Shown here in pieces: positions 21,601 through 29,475 of a stretch of 64,000 nucleotides of DNA. Origin of the DNA: Prosthecobacter fusiformis (GTDB lineage Bacteria > Verrucomicrobiota > Verrucomicrobiia > Verrucomicrobiales > Verrucomicrobiaceae); NCBI RefSeq assembly GCF_004364345.1, contig NZ_SOCA01000002.1, forward strand, positions 323,711-387,710. Direction: 5' to 3'. Position 1 is the first letter of the stretch, and each line of letters opens with the position of its first letter. The notes below the pieces were generated by a model. The model ran no database searches and had not been told where the DNA came from. It worked only from the letters and a program-made list of their open reading frames with translations. Position numbers and translations under genes: made by a program.

Positions 21601-21683
21601 AAGTTTACAAACTGAGGTGCACCTTTCATTTCAATCAATCCGATTGAGCTTCCTCTTTGCAGCGATGTTTATTTGAATCGCTG
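21592..21683 (+). terminator. Three successive hairpins after the tRNA, upstream of glgE
   Basis: Hairpin 1 pairs GGTGCACC at the tRNA 3' end (21592-21599) with GGTGCACC (21616-21623), with an inner AGTTT/AAACT stem, then TTTCATTT. Hairpin 2 pairs TCAATC (21631-21636) with GATTGA (21642-21647), then GCTTCCTCTTT. Hairpin 3 pairs CAGCGAT (21660-21666) with ATCGCTG (21677-21683). Hairpins 1 and 2 are plausible terminators. Hairpin 3 may belong to the glgE leader. Confidence 0.5.
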
Positions 21684-21775
21684 TCACCCGACTCACAAGT
21701 TTTGAGCAAGCGGGTATTCCACGGAACTTCCTGATCCGTCTCCAGCACCCGTTTGCATCTCCGGGCTTCCTTGTC

Positions 21776-23755
21776 ATGTTCGGTCGCATCATGCCTGCTT
21801 CTGCTGCCCACGCCCCCACTGTTGTTATTGAGAATTTTTATCCCTGCATCGAAGGCGGGCGTCATCCCATCAAGCGGGTGGTCGGCGAGCCGCTGGATCT
21901 GTGGTGTGATATTTTTATGGATGGGCATGTGGTGATGTCCGCCGTGGTGAAGTGGCGTGCGGCCGGATCACGGCGCTGGTTTGAAAGCCCCATGCATCCG
22001 GTGGAAAATGATCGCTGGCAGGGCCGGTGCAGTTTTGATTCCATGGGCCGCTGGGAGTATGCTGTGGAAGCCTGGGCGGATACATTCCGTGGATGGAAGA
22101 AGACCTTCGCCATCCGTGTGCAGGCCGGAGATCCCGATGTGCCGGTGGAGGCCCTCGAAGGTGCCCGGTTGCTGAAGGATGGTGCCCAGCGGGCACGGGC
22201 AGCTGGAGCTGCTGCAGTTGCTGCGCAATTGGAGGACGTGGCGGAGTTACTGGCCCAATTGCCACCTCAGGAAGTGATGGACGTTCTGCTTTCTGACGAT
22301 CTGCAATCGCTGATGGACAAATATTCTGACCGCAGTCTTTCCACCACCTCCAGTCCTCTGAAGGTCATTGTGGAGCGGGAGCGGGCGAGGTTCTCCGCAT
22401 GGTATGAGTTTTTCCCCCGCAGCGCCGAAGGGCGACTGGACAAGCACAGCACGTTTCGTGATTGCCTGCCGCGTCTGGATGATGCGCAGGCCATGGGTTT
22501 TGATACGATTTATTTCCCGCCCATCCATCCCATTGGGATGACTGCCAGGAAGGGCAAAAATAACACACTGATTGCCTACGCGGATGATGTCGGCAGCCCG
22601 TGGGCCATTGGTGGGGAGGCGGGTGGGCATCGCGATGTGGAGCCCAAGCTGGGAACGGTGGAAGATTTCGTCTGGCTGGTCGGTGAAGCGAACCGCCGAG
22701 GGCTGGAAATCGCCCTGGATTTTGCCATCAACTGCTCCCCTGATCACCCTTATGTGAAGGACCATCCAGATTGGTTCTACCAGCGTCCCGATGGCAGCAT
22801 CCGCTATGCGGAGAATCCGCCGAAGAAGTATCAGGACATCTATCCCATTAACTTCCACTGCGATGATTGGAAAAACCTATGGCGTGAGCTGATCGATGTG
22901 GTGCTTTTTTGGGTGGACAAGGGCGTGAAAACCTTCCGTGTGGACAATCCCCATACAAAGCCGGTTTCCTTTTGGGAGGAGCTGATCAGCACCGTGCATC
23001 GCAAGCACCCGGATGTGATCTTTTTGGCAGAGGCTTTCACCAAGCCCAAGATGATGCAAGCACTTGGCAAGGTCGGTTTCACCCAAAGCTATACTTACTT
23101 CACCTGGCGTGAGGATAAAGCTGGGCTGACTGAATACGCCAGTGAACTGATGCAGGGAGAGATGCGCTGGTATTACCGGGGTAACTTTTGGCCGAATACA
23201 CCGGACATCCACCCCTACTATCTCCAGAATGCCCCTGCCAGCATGTTCCGCCTACGGGCTGCCCTGGCGGCGACGCTTTCCAGCACCTGGGGGATGTATG
23301 CGGGGTATGAACTTTGTGAAAACAAACCGCTGCCAGGGAAGGAAGAATATCTGGACTCAGAGAAATTTCAGCTCAGCCAGCGTGATTACAATGAGCCGGG
23401 CAATATCAAAGGTTTCATTGCACGATTAAATTCCATCCGTCGTGACAATCCGGCCATGCATCTCTACGACAATCTGGCTTTCCATGGTGCTGATCATGAT
23501 CAGATGATGTGCTATAGTAAATGCACGCCTGATTTCAGTAACCGCATTCTTTGCATTGTCAGTCTCAATGGATATGACCCTGTTGCAGGCATGGTGCATC
23601 TCAATCTTGGGGCTTTGGGATTGGGCTATGACCAATCGTACCGCGTTCGTGATCTGATGCACGGAAATGTGTATGAATGGTGGGGTGCGTCCAATTATGT
23701 GTCTTTGAATCCGCATGGAACCAGCCTGCACATTTTTCAGGTCGAGCCTGCTTAA
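21776..23755 (+). CDS. glgE: Alpha-1,4-glucan:maltose-1-phosphate maltosyltransferase
   Basis: The 659-residue protein matches GlgE, a GH13_3 enzyme that transfers maltose from maltose-1-phosphate onto α-1,4-glucans. An N-terminal β-sandwich (DUF3416-like, about 15-125) and a helical insert precede the catalytic barrel. The predicted nucleophile is D390 (FRVDNPH) and the acid/base E419 (LAEAF). Key family blocks IYFPPIHPIG and NCSPDHPY are present. GlgE usually works with TreS and Pep2 maltokinase, but neither these nor glgB are in the window. The ATG at 21776 is supported by the VVIENFYPCIEGGR opening that follows shortly after. Confidence 0.96.
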   Translation: MFGRIMPASAAHAPTVVIENFYPCIEGGRHPIKRVVGEPLDLWCDIFMDGHVVMSAVVKWRAAGSRRWFESPMHPVENDRWQGRCSFDSMGRWEYAVEAWADTFRGWKKTFAIRVQAGDPDVPVEALEGARLLKDGAQRARAAGAAAVAAQLEDVAELLAQLPPQEVMDVLLSDDLQSLMDKYSDRSLSTTSSPLKVIVERERARFSAWYEFFPRSAEGRLDKHSTFRDCLPRLDDAQAMGFDTIYFPPIHPIGMTARKGKNNTLIAYADDVGSPWAIGGEAGGHRDVEPKLGTVEDFVWLVGEANRRGLEIALDFAINCSPDHPYVKDHPDWFYQRPDGSIRYAENPPKKYQDIYPINFHCDDWKNLWRELIDVVLFWVDKGVKTFRVDNPHTKPVSFWEELISTVHRKHPDVIFLAEAFTKPKMMQALGKVGFTQSYTYFTWREDKAGLTEYASELMQGEMRWYYRGNFWPNTPDIHPYYLQNAPASMFRLRAALAATLSSTWGMYAGYELCENKPLPGKEEYLDSEKFQLSQRDYNEPGNIKGFIARLNSIRRDNPAMHLYDNLAFHGADHDQMMCYSKCTPDFSNRILCIVSLNGYDPVAGMVHLNLGALGLGYDQSYRVRDLMHGNVYEWWGASNYVSLNPHGTSLHIFQVEPA

Positions 23756-23897
23756 GGTGGTTATAAGAGGAATGCTTATTGTGCGTCATCTTGAGGTAAC
23801 TCTGTGTGTCAGTTTAAGTATCATGCAGACTGCACAAATGAAGACATAACTATTTCAATTATTGTAATTATGAAAAATCTATTTGTGGGAAGGGTGA

Positions 23898-25661
23898 ATG
23901 AAATTATCCTTGACCATGCAATTAACTCAGCCAACAGCCAAAACGGCATCGAAATACCAGGTGCTCATCGCATCTGCGTCTGAGGACACCTTACGGTTGC
24001 TGGAGCCGTTGCAGCACATTCCATATCCAGATGGTCAGGCGGACAGTGGCGGTCTATTCCGTCCTAAACAGCGCATGTTGTTCCATCCCCTGGATTATAA
24101 CCTGGTGGATATGGTCATGCGCAGTCGTGAACTGGAGTGGCCCTTTGCGCTAGTGATCGTGGATGTGCAGCCGGGTGCAGAAACCAAGGCTGAACAGATA
24201 CTCAACGCTCTTTATTACGCGGAGCCTGCACTGGGAATCATCGTGCTCTTGTCGGACGGAGCTACGTTGTCACAGGCAATGCTGGATCTGATCACCCACA
24301 GTGCGCGCCTGACCTTTGTTGAAATGCCAGGGTCGATAGCTCAAATCTATCAGCCTTTGAAAATGATGCTCTCCATGTGGGAGATTCGCCAGCGCCTGGC
24401 GGATGCAGAGGCGGCTCAGCAACGATCTGAGGAATCCGCGATGATCGGACGTGGTGGACCTCCGTCAGCCGCTGAAGGCACTGCACCTGCCATGCATTTG
24501 GAAGTCGTGGGTAGTCTTGCCGCTGGCATTTCTCATGAATTTAACAATGTGCTGACGGTTATTCAAAGCCAGATGGACATGGCTATCCAACAGGCTGGTA
24601 GCCTGCCTGGAGTGGTCCAACTGCTGAACCAGGTGATGGAGACAGCACGCAGCGCTTCCACACTGTCCCGCAAACTGGTCTCTTTTACTCCGGATGAAGA
24701 GAGCACCCCGGAGGCAGTGAACCTGGCGCTGGCATTGGATGAGGAAGTGATGCTTTTGAGCAAGACGCTGGGCGACCATATTCGGGTGGAAGTCGCTCAT
24801 GGCCCCCAGATGCCTGCGGTGTGGGCAGATCCTTCTATCATCAGTCAAGTGATCATCAATGTGGCCCTGCATGCACGCAATGCCATGACCGAAGGCGGCA
24901 CATTGCAGATCTCCACGGCCAGGATCCAGCACGAGACCGGTGGCAAGTATGCGCGCCTGTTCCCTGAGGCTGCCCATGGCGAATATGTGATGCTGACGAT
25001 GGAAGATCCGAATCCATCAGACAATTCCACCAGCGGAGATCCCGGGCGTGTTGTTGTAGCTCTCCCATCCTCCGTCCAACGCGCTGCAGATGACCGCCTG
25101 CTCTGGATCCAGCGCACTATACAGTCCGCAGGTGGTGCCTTCAATGTAACCCTCCTACCCGGTATGATCCGCACTTATCAAATACTCTTCCCCCTGGCTA
25201 AAGATCAGGAAGTTCCAGCACCGGAAGCCGAAGCTTCCAGAGCCCTGGCTCTGGCTGGCGATATGGAAGCCGCAAATCCTGCGACAGTTCTTGTCGTAGA
25301 TGATGATGACACCATATGCATGATCATGAGTCAGGTGCTGGCCACTAAAAAGCACCGCGTCTTAACAGCCAAAAGTGCTGACGAGGCCTGGCAGCAGTGG
25401 TGTCAGCACCGCAGCACGATCAAACTGCTCATCACCGACATCAATATGCCAGGGGGGGCGAATGGGGTGACCCTCGGCCATGCGATCCAGGAACAGGATG
25501 GTTCCGTGCCCGTCATTTACACCAGCGGCCATCGCGCCGTGCATCAGTTTGCCGAACTCGAAATCGGAAATAATTATCTGCCGAAGCCCTTTGGGATGAA
25601 TGATCTCCTGGCTGTGGCCAACCGCGCTCTCCTGGCGCACGGCCATCATGGATTGAGTTGA
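23898..25661 (+). CDS. Hybrid histidine kinase-like protein with degenerate ATPase domain and C-terminal receiver
   Basis: The 587-residue protein starts at an ATG preceded by GGGAAGGG, one of the clearer Shine-Dalgarno sites here. Residues about 17-165 form a receiver-like domain (VIVDVQPG). A HisKA motif with H213 (SHEFNN) follows. The HATPase region (about 300-450) retains the N-box-like NVALHARNAM but lacks recognisable DxGxG and GxG boxes; MEDPNPSDN stands where DTGxGM is expected. A normal receiver follows (VVDDDDT near 461, phosphoacceptor D514 in ITDINMPGG, lysine in PKPFG). Weak ATP binding is likely, so it may act as a phosphotransfer or scaffold protein. It is separated from the downstream kinase set by a terminator. 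Confidence 0.85.
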   Translation: MKLSLTMQLTQPTAKTASKYQVLIASASEDTLRLLEPLQHIPYPDGQADSGGLFRPKQRMLFHPLDYNLVDMVMRSRELEWPFALVIVDVQPGAETKAEQILNALYYAEPALGIIVLLSDGATLSQAMLDLITHSARLTFVEMPGSIAQIYQPLKMMLSMWEIRQRLADAEAAQQRSEESAMIGRGGPPSAAEGTAPAMHLEVVGSLAAGISHEFNNVLTVIQSQMDMAIQQAGSLPGVVQLLNQVMETARSASTLSRKLVSFTPDEESTPEAVNLALALDEEVMLLSKTLGDHIRVEVAHGPQMPAVWADPSIISQVIINVALHARNAMTEGGTLQISTARIQHETGGKYARLFPEAAHGEYVMLTMEDPNPSDNSTSGDPGRVVVALPSSVQRAADDRLLWIQRTIQSAGGAFNVTLLPGMIRTYQILFPLAKDQEVPAPEAEASRALALAGDMEAANPATVLVVDDDDTICMIMSQVLATKKHRVLTAKSADEAWQQWCQHRSTIKLLITDINMPGGANGVTLGHAIQEQDGSVPVIYTSGHRAVHQFAELEIGNNYLPKPFGMNDLLAVANRALLAHGHHGLS

Positions 25662-25699
25662 TCAGACACGCGGGAAGCAATTGTCCTGCTTTATATTAT

Positions 25700-25736
25700 A
25701 GCCTGACCATGCCTTTTTGGGCGGGTCAGGCTTTTT
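25700..25736 (+). terminator. Rho-independent terminator after the degenerate hybrid kinase gene
   Basis: AGCCTGACC (25700-25708) pairs perfectly with GGTCAGGCT (25724-25732) across a 15-nt loop, followed by TTTT. Confidence 0.85.
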
Positions 25737-26019
25737 GATGATGATACCTTACTGATGGCCTGATCCTGAAGGGGTGTCTAAGACAGTGACATCAGTTTGG
25801 CCAGGCTCAGATGAGATTTGCAGGAGAGGTCAGCACACTCTGGGTCGTTCTTTTTGCAATGTATGCGCAGGATTGTGCTGGTCACAGACGTTTAACCAAG
25901 AGTATTTTCTGGTTAAATGAAGTTAATCAGTAAAAATCTGAAAATACGCCGTTCTATTTATTGTTGAGTGCAATTTTTGATCTAAATTTAATGATTATGT
26001 AATCCTGGTTCGTTTTGCT
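25737..26019 (+). other. Gene-free stretch with a possible promoter for the kinase cluster
   Basis: Together with 25662-25736 this is a gap of 358 nt. No credible gene is seen. The last ~120 nt are AT-rich. TTGTTG (25961-25966), 16 nt, TAAATT (25983-25988) is a possible weak promoter for the four-gene kinase cluster. The part between 25737 and 25900 shows nothing I can name. Confidence 0.35.
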
Positions 26020-27990
26020 ATGGCTAGGCCAAAATCTTGCTCACTTCGCCAAATTTCCCCATTCATCACCCCCTCCATTAGTGGGGTGGCGATAACGGCA
26101 GGGGTATTGGTGCTTATAGGGTGGGCATTGGATGTTGATAAACTGAAGCGGGTCATCCCGGGATTGGTTTCCATGAATCCGGTCACCGCACTGCTCTTTA
26201 TCCTGGCGGGAACGGGGCTATGGCTAAAAAGTGGCGGACGAACATCTGAAGCCAAGCTTTTGGCTGGAGGTGTGCTGGCCGTCGGGCTGGTCCGGCTTGT
26301 GGGCTATGTGATGGACATTGATGTAGGGATAGATCAATGGCTTTTCCCGACAAAACTTGAAAATGACCAGCCATCGTTTCCCAATCGGATGTCGCCCAAT
26401 GCAGCTTTAAACTTCGTGTTGTTCGGGTGCGGGCTGTTGCTGATGGACGGGACATCGGCCGTGCGGAGAAGGACTGCGGAGTTCTTTGCGCTGCTTGTGG
26501 GTTTTATCTCACTGCTGGCATTGCTGGGGTATGCGTATCAGGTCAATTGGCTTTATGGAGTGACGTACTTCATTCCCATGGCGCTGCATACGGCAGCTCT
26601 TTTTCATCTGATCGCTTTCGGGATGCTCTGCCTTTGTCCGAGCGAGGGAAAGATTGCGTTTATTCTGGGTGACAGTCCTGGTGGGGCCTTAGTGAGGCAT
26701 CTTTTCCCGGTCGTGGTGCCTGGGCTGGTCCTTTTGGGCTGGTTGCGGCTGGAGGGGGAGCGGAACGGCTATTTTGCGGCGGATATGGGCACCACTTTAT
26801 ATACAATCGTGGCCCTTTGTATGGTGAGTGCGCTTATCTGGTGGAGCGCCCTTTCACTGCATCGTACAGATAAAGCTCGCCAACATGTGGAGGCGGAATT
26901 GAAGCGGTTTTTCACCCTGTCACTGGATGCGCTCTGCATCATCGGGCGGGATGGATATTTTAAGCGGGTGAACCCTGTCTTCATGCAGGCGCTGGGCTAC
27001 ACTGAGGATGAAATTTTAACACGTCCGGTGATGGATTTCATTCATCCCGATGACCGGGAAAAAACGGAGCACGAGCTGGCCAGGGTCGCCGCAGGAGTGT
27101 CTGTGGAGCATTTTGAAAACCGCTATCGCTGCAAGGATGGCACCTGGAGATGGCTTTGGTGGAAAGGGCAGTTTTTGGAGACTGAGAAACTGATCTATGG
27201 GACTGGCCGCGATGTGACTGAGTTGAAAAAAACCCAGGAGGAAATCCGGGAGCTCAATTCGACATTGCAGGAGCGTGCTACTCAATTGGATGCCTCGAAT
27301 CAGGAGCTGGAAGCCTTCAGCTATTCGGTCTCCCATGATTTACGCGCACCGCTCCGAGGGATATCAGGCTTTACACAAGCACTGGAGGAACATGCAGGGA
27401 AGTCTTTGGATGAAACTGGACGAAGCTATTTGGCGAGGGTCCGTCGTGCGGCAGAAAGGATGGGTTTTTTGATTGATGATCTGCTTAAGCTTTCACGCCT
27501 GACGCGTGCGGAGATGAAGTTAGAAACCGTGGATCTGAGTCCCATGGCCGAGTCCATTTTGACTCAACTCAGCCAGAACGAGCCTCAAAGGCAGGTGCAG
27601 TGGAAGGTCACGCCAGGAATTCTGGTGAATGCCGATGCTGCACTGATGCGTGTCTTGCTGGAAAATCTGCTGGAGAATGCCTGGAAATTCACTTCCAAAA
27701 ATCCGGCTGCGTTGATTGAGGTAGGAATTCTGGAAACCGACGGGAGTGCTATGGGCGGCTACGTGCGTGACAATGGCGTGGGATTTGACATGCGTTATGC
27801 CTCCAAGCTGTTTGGCGCGTTTCAAAGGTTGCACTCAATGATTGAATTTCCAGGGACCGGGATAGGGCTGGCGACAGTGCAGCGGGTGGTCCGCCGCCAT
27901 GGCGGGCGTGTCTGGGCAGATGCCGAACTAAATGTAGGTTCGACATTTTATTTCGAGGTTGGTAATGATAAATCTAAGACTCCTGTATGA
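26020..27990 (+). CDS. Membrane sensor histidine kinase with PAS domain
   Basis: The 656-residue protein has an N-terminal membrane region (about residues 17-290, six to eight hydrophobic segments). A PAS/PAC sensor (about 300-405, CIIGRDGYFKRVNPVF), a short coiled coil, HisKA (H439 in SHDLRAP) and a full HATPase_c follow. The HATPase shows NLLENAWKF, DNGVGF and GTGIGLA. The kinase core resembles the group linked to Rcp1-like response regulators. It overlaps the next gene, an Rcp1-like receiver, by ATGA, so that receiver is its likely partner. The signal sensed by the membrane region is unknown. Confidence 0.92.
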   Translation: MARPKSCSLRQISPFITPSISGVAITAGVLVLIGWALDVDKLKRVIPGLVSMNPVTALLFILAGTGLWLKSGGRTSEAKLLAGGVLAVGLVRLVGYVMDIDVGIDQWLFPTKLENDQPSFPNRMSPNAALNFVLFGCGLLLMDGTSAVRRRTAEFFALLVGFISLLALLGYAYQVNWLYGVTYFIPMALHTAALFHLIAFGMLCLCPSEGKIAFILGDSPGGALVRHLFPVVVPGLVLLGWLRLEGERNGYFAADMGTTLYTIVALCMVSALIWWSALSLHRTDKARQHVEAELKRFFTLSLDALCIIGRDGYFKRVNPVFMQALGYTEDEILTRPVMDFIHPDDREKTEHELARVAAGVSVEHFENRYRCKDGTWRWLWWKGQFLETEKLIYGTGRDVTELKKTQEEIRELNSTLQERATQLDASNQELEAFSYSVSHDLRAPLRGISGFTQALEEHAGKSLDETGRSYLARVRRAAERMGFLIDDLLKLSRLTRAEMKLETVDLSPMAESILTQLSQNEPQRQVQWKVTPGILVNADAALMRVLLENLLENAWKFTSKNPAALIEVGILETDGSAMGGYVRDNGVGFDMRYASKLFGAFQRLHSMIEFPGTGIGLATVQRVVRRHGGRVWADAELNVGSTFYFEVGNDKSKTPV

Positions 27991-28430
27991 ATTCCAAGGT
28001 CATTTTATTGGTGGAAGACAATCCCGACGATGAGGAACTGACCCTCATGGCGCTGAAGAAGAACAACATTCTGAACGAAGTTGTTGTGGCTCGGGACGGA
28101 GTCGAAGCTTTGGAGTTTTTGTTCGGGGAAGGGCCGGAGTCCTTTGTCCAGAGACGTGTCATGCCGACCATTATTCTGCTGGATCTCAAGCTGCCAAAGG
28201 TGGATGGCCTGGAAGTCTTAAAACGCATCCGTGGTGATGCGCGCACGTGCATGCTGCCGGTGGTGATTCTGACTTCCTCCCGTGAGGAGAGCGATCTCCT
28301 GGAAAGTTATTCGTTAGGCTGCAACAGCTACGTCAGAAAGCCGGTGGATTTCGCCCAATTTGTGGAAGCTACCCGGCAACTGGGACTCTACTGGCTCTTG
28401 CTCAATGAAGGACCTCCTTTGAAGTCATGA
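27987..28430 (+). CDS. Single-domain response regulator (Rcp1-like)
   Basis: The 147-residue protein is a stand-alone receiver. The acidic pocket is VEDNPDDEE, the phosphoacceptor D66 (LLDLKLP), the switch Thr in LTSS and the lysine K118 (RKPVDF). The NPDDEELT start and the GLYWLLLNE end are typical of the Rcp1-type receivers paired with Cph1-like kinases. It has no output domain, so it would act by protein contact or as a phosphorelay step. Both ends overlap neighbours by ATGA, which points to tight translational coupling. Confidence 0.93.
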   Translation: MNSKVILLVEDNPDDEELTLMALKKNNILNEVVVARDGVEALEFLFGEGPESFVQRRVMPTIILLDLKLPKVDGLEVLKRIRGDARTCMLPVVILTSSREESDLLESYSLGCNSYVRKPVDFAQFVEATRQLGLYWLLLNEGPPLKS

Positions 28431-29473
28431 AACCGCTGCGCCTTCTGCTTGTAGAAGATTCCGATGATGATGCGCTGCTGATCCTGCAGTGGCTGCACCG
28501 TCACGGATTCGCATGTGAGACGAAGCAGGTGATGTCGGCGGCTGATCTGAAAGCTGCTTTAGGGGAGGATCGGTGGGACATTATTTTATGCGATTATGTC
28601 ATGCCTGGTTTTGATGGGCTGGCTGCGCTGCAAATTGTCAAAGATCATGGGGCGGATATTCCTGTGATCATCGTCTCTGGTACCGTGGGTGAGGATGTTG
28701 CAGTGGCTTCGCTAAAACATGGTGCTCAGGATTACATTCTGAAGCAAAATCTCACCCGTCTGGGGCCGGCTGTAGAGAGCGAGCTGGGGTCGGCTTCTGA
28801 GCGCAGGTATACCCGTTTGCTGGAATCTGTGGCCAGCAGCCATTCTGAAGTGCTGGAGATGATTTTGAACGGCTCCGCCCTGAAACCTATCTTGGACTAC
28901 ATCGTCTCTCGGGTCGAAGAACTGAGCCAGAACGGTGCTTTGTGCTCCATCCTCCTAACGAATGATTCGGGTACCTTTTTGATGCCGGGCTCATCCCCCA
29001 GCATGCCGGAGGCTTATAACAAAGTGATTACGCCGTTAAAGATCGGCGCTGAAATTGGCACTTGTGGGCGTGCTGCGGCGCTGAAAGAGACCGTCATTAC
29101 GGAGGATATCACGGTGCACCCGAACTGGGGCAGTGTGAAAGAGATCGTTCAGGAGTGTGGACTGAAGTCTTGCTGGTCGGTGCCCGTGTTCTCATCGGGA
29201 AGAGAGGTGGTGGGCACCATGGCCATCTATTACCGCAATCCGCGAGTGCCTACGGCGGAAGAATTACGCTGGGTGGAGTCAGCGGCCCGGCTCGTGGGGG
29301 TGGCTATCGAGCGTGGTCGCTCTGAAGTGCAAATACGTGAACAGCTCGACGAGTTGTTGCGCTGGCAAAATGCCATGCTAAACCGTGAAGACCGCGTGCA
29401 GCAATTAAAAGGCGAGGTAAATGAATTGCTCCTACGCCTGGGGGAAACTATCCGTTACCCCAGTCAGGCCTGA
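28427..29473 (+). CDS. Response regulator with receiver and GAF domains
   Basis: The 348-residue protein has a receiver at about 1-125 (phosphoacceptor D56 in LCDYVMPG, lysine in ILKQNL). A GAF domain at about 145-300 carries LLTNDSGTFL and the C-GRAAAL-like segment. A C-terminal helix (about 305-340) resembles a coiled coil that could link to a kinase. No DNA-binding or enzymatic output is present. It overlaps the upstream receiver gene by ATGA and ends 2 nt before the large hybrid kinase gene. It probably senses a small molecule while accepting phosphate; what it regulates is not known. Confidence 0.9.
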   Translation: MKPLRLLLVEDSDDDALLILQWLHRHGFACETKQVMSAADLKAALGEDRWDIILCDYVMPGFDGLAALQIVKDHGADIPVIIVSGTVGEDVAVASLKHGAQDYILKQNLTRLGPAVESELGSASERRYTRLLESVASSHSEVLEMILNGSALKPILDYIVSRVEELSQNGALCSILLTNDSGTFLMPGSSPSMPEAYNKVITPLKIGAEIGTCGRAAALKETVITEDITVHPNWGSVKEIVQECGLKSCWSVPVFSSGREVVGTMAIYYRNPRVPTAEELRWVESAARLVGVAIERGRSEVQIREQLDELLRWQNAMLNREDRVQQLKGEVNELLLRLGETIRYPSQA

Positions 29474-29475
29474 TC

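Noticed and set aside
21588-21623. tRNA-anchored att site of an integrated element
   Set aside because: The 11 of 12 direct repeat is only 24 nt apart and no integrase or foreign genes lie nearby. It is better seen as the hairpin chain.
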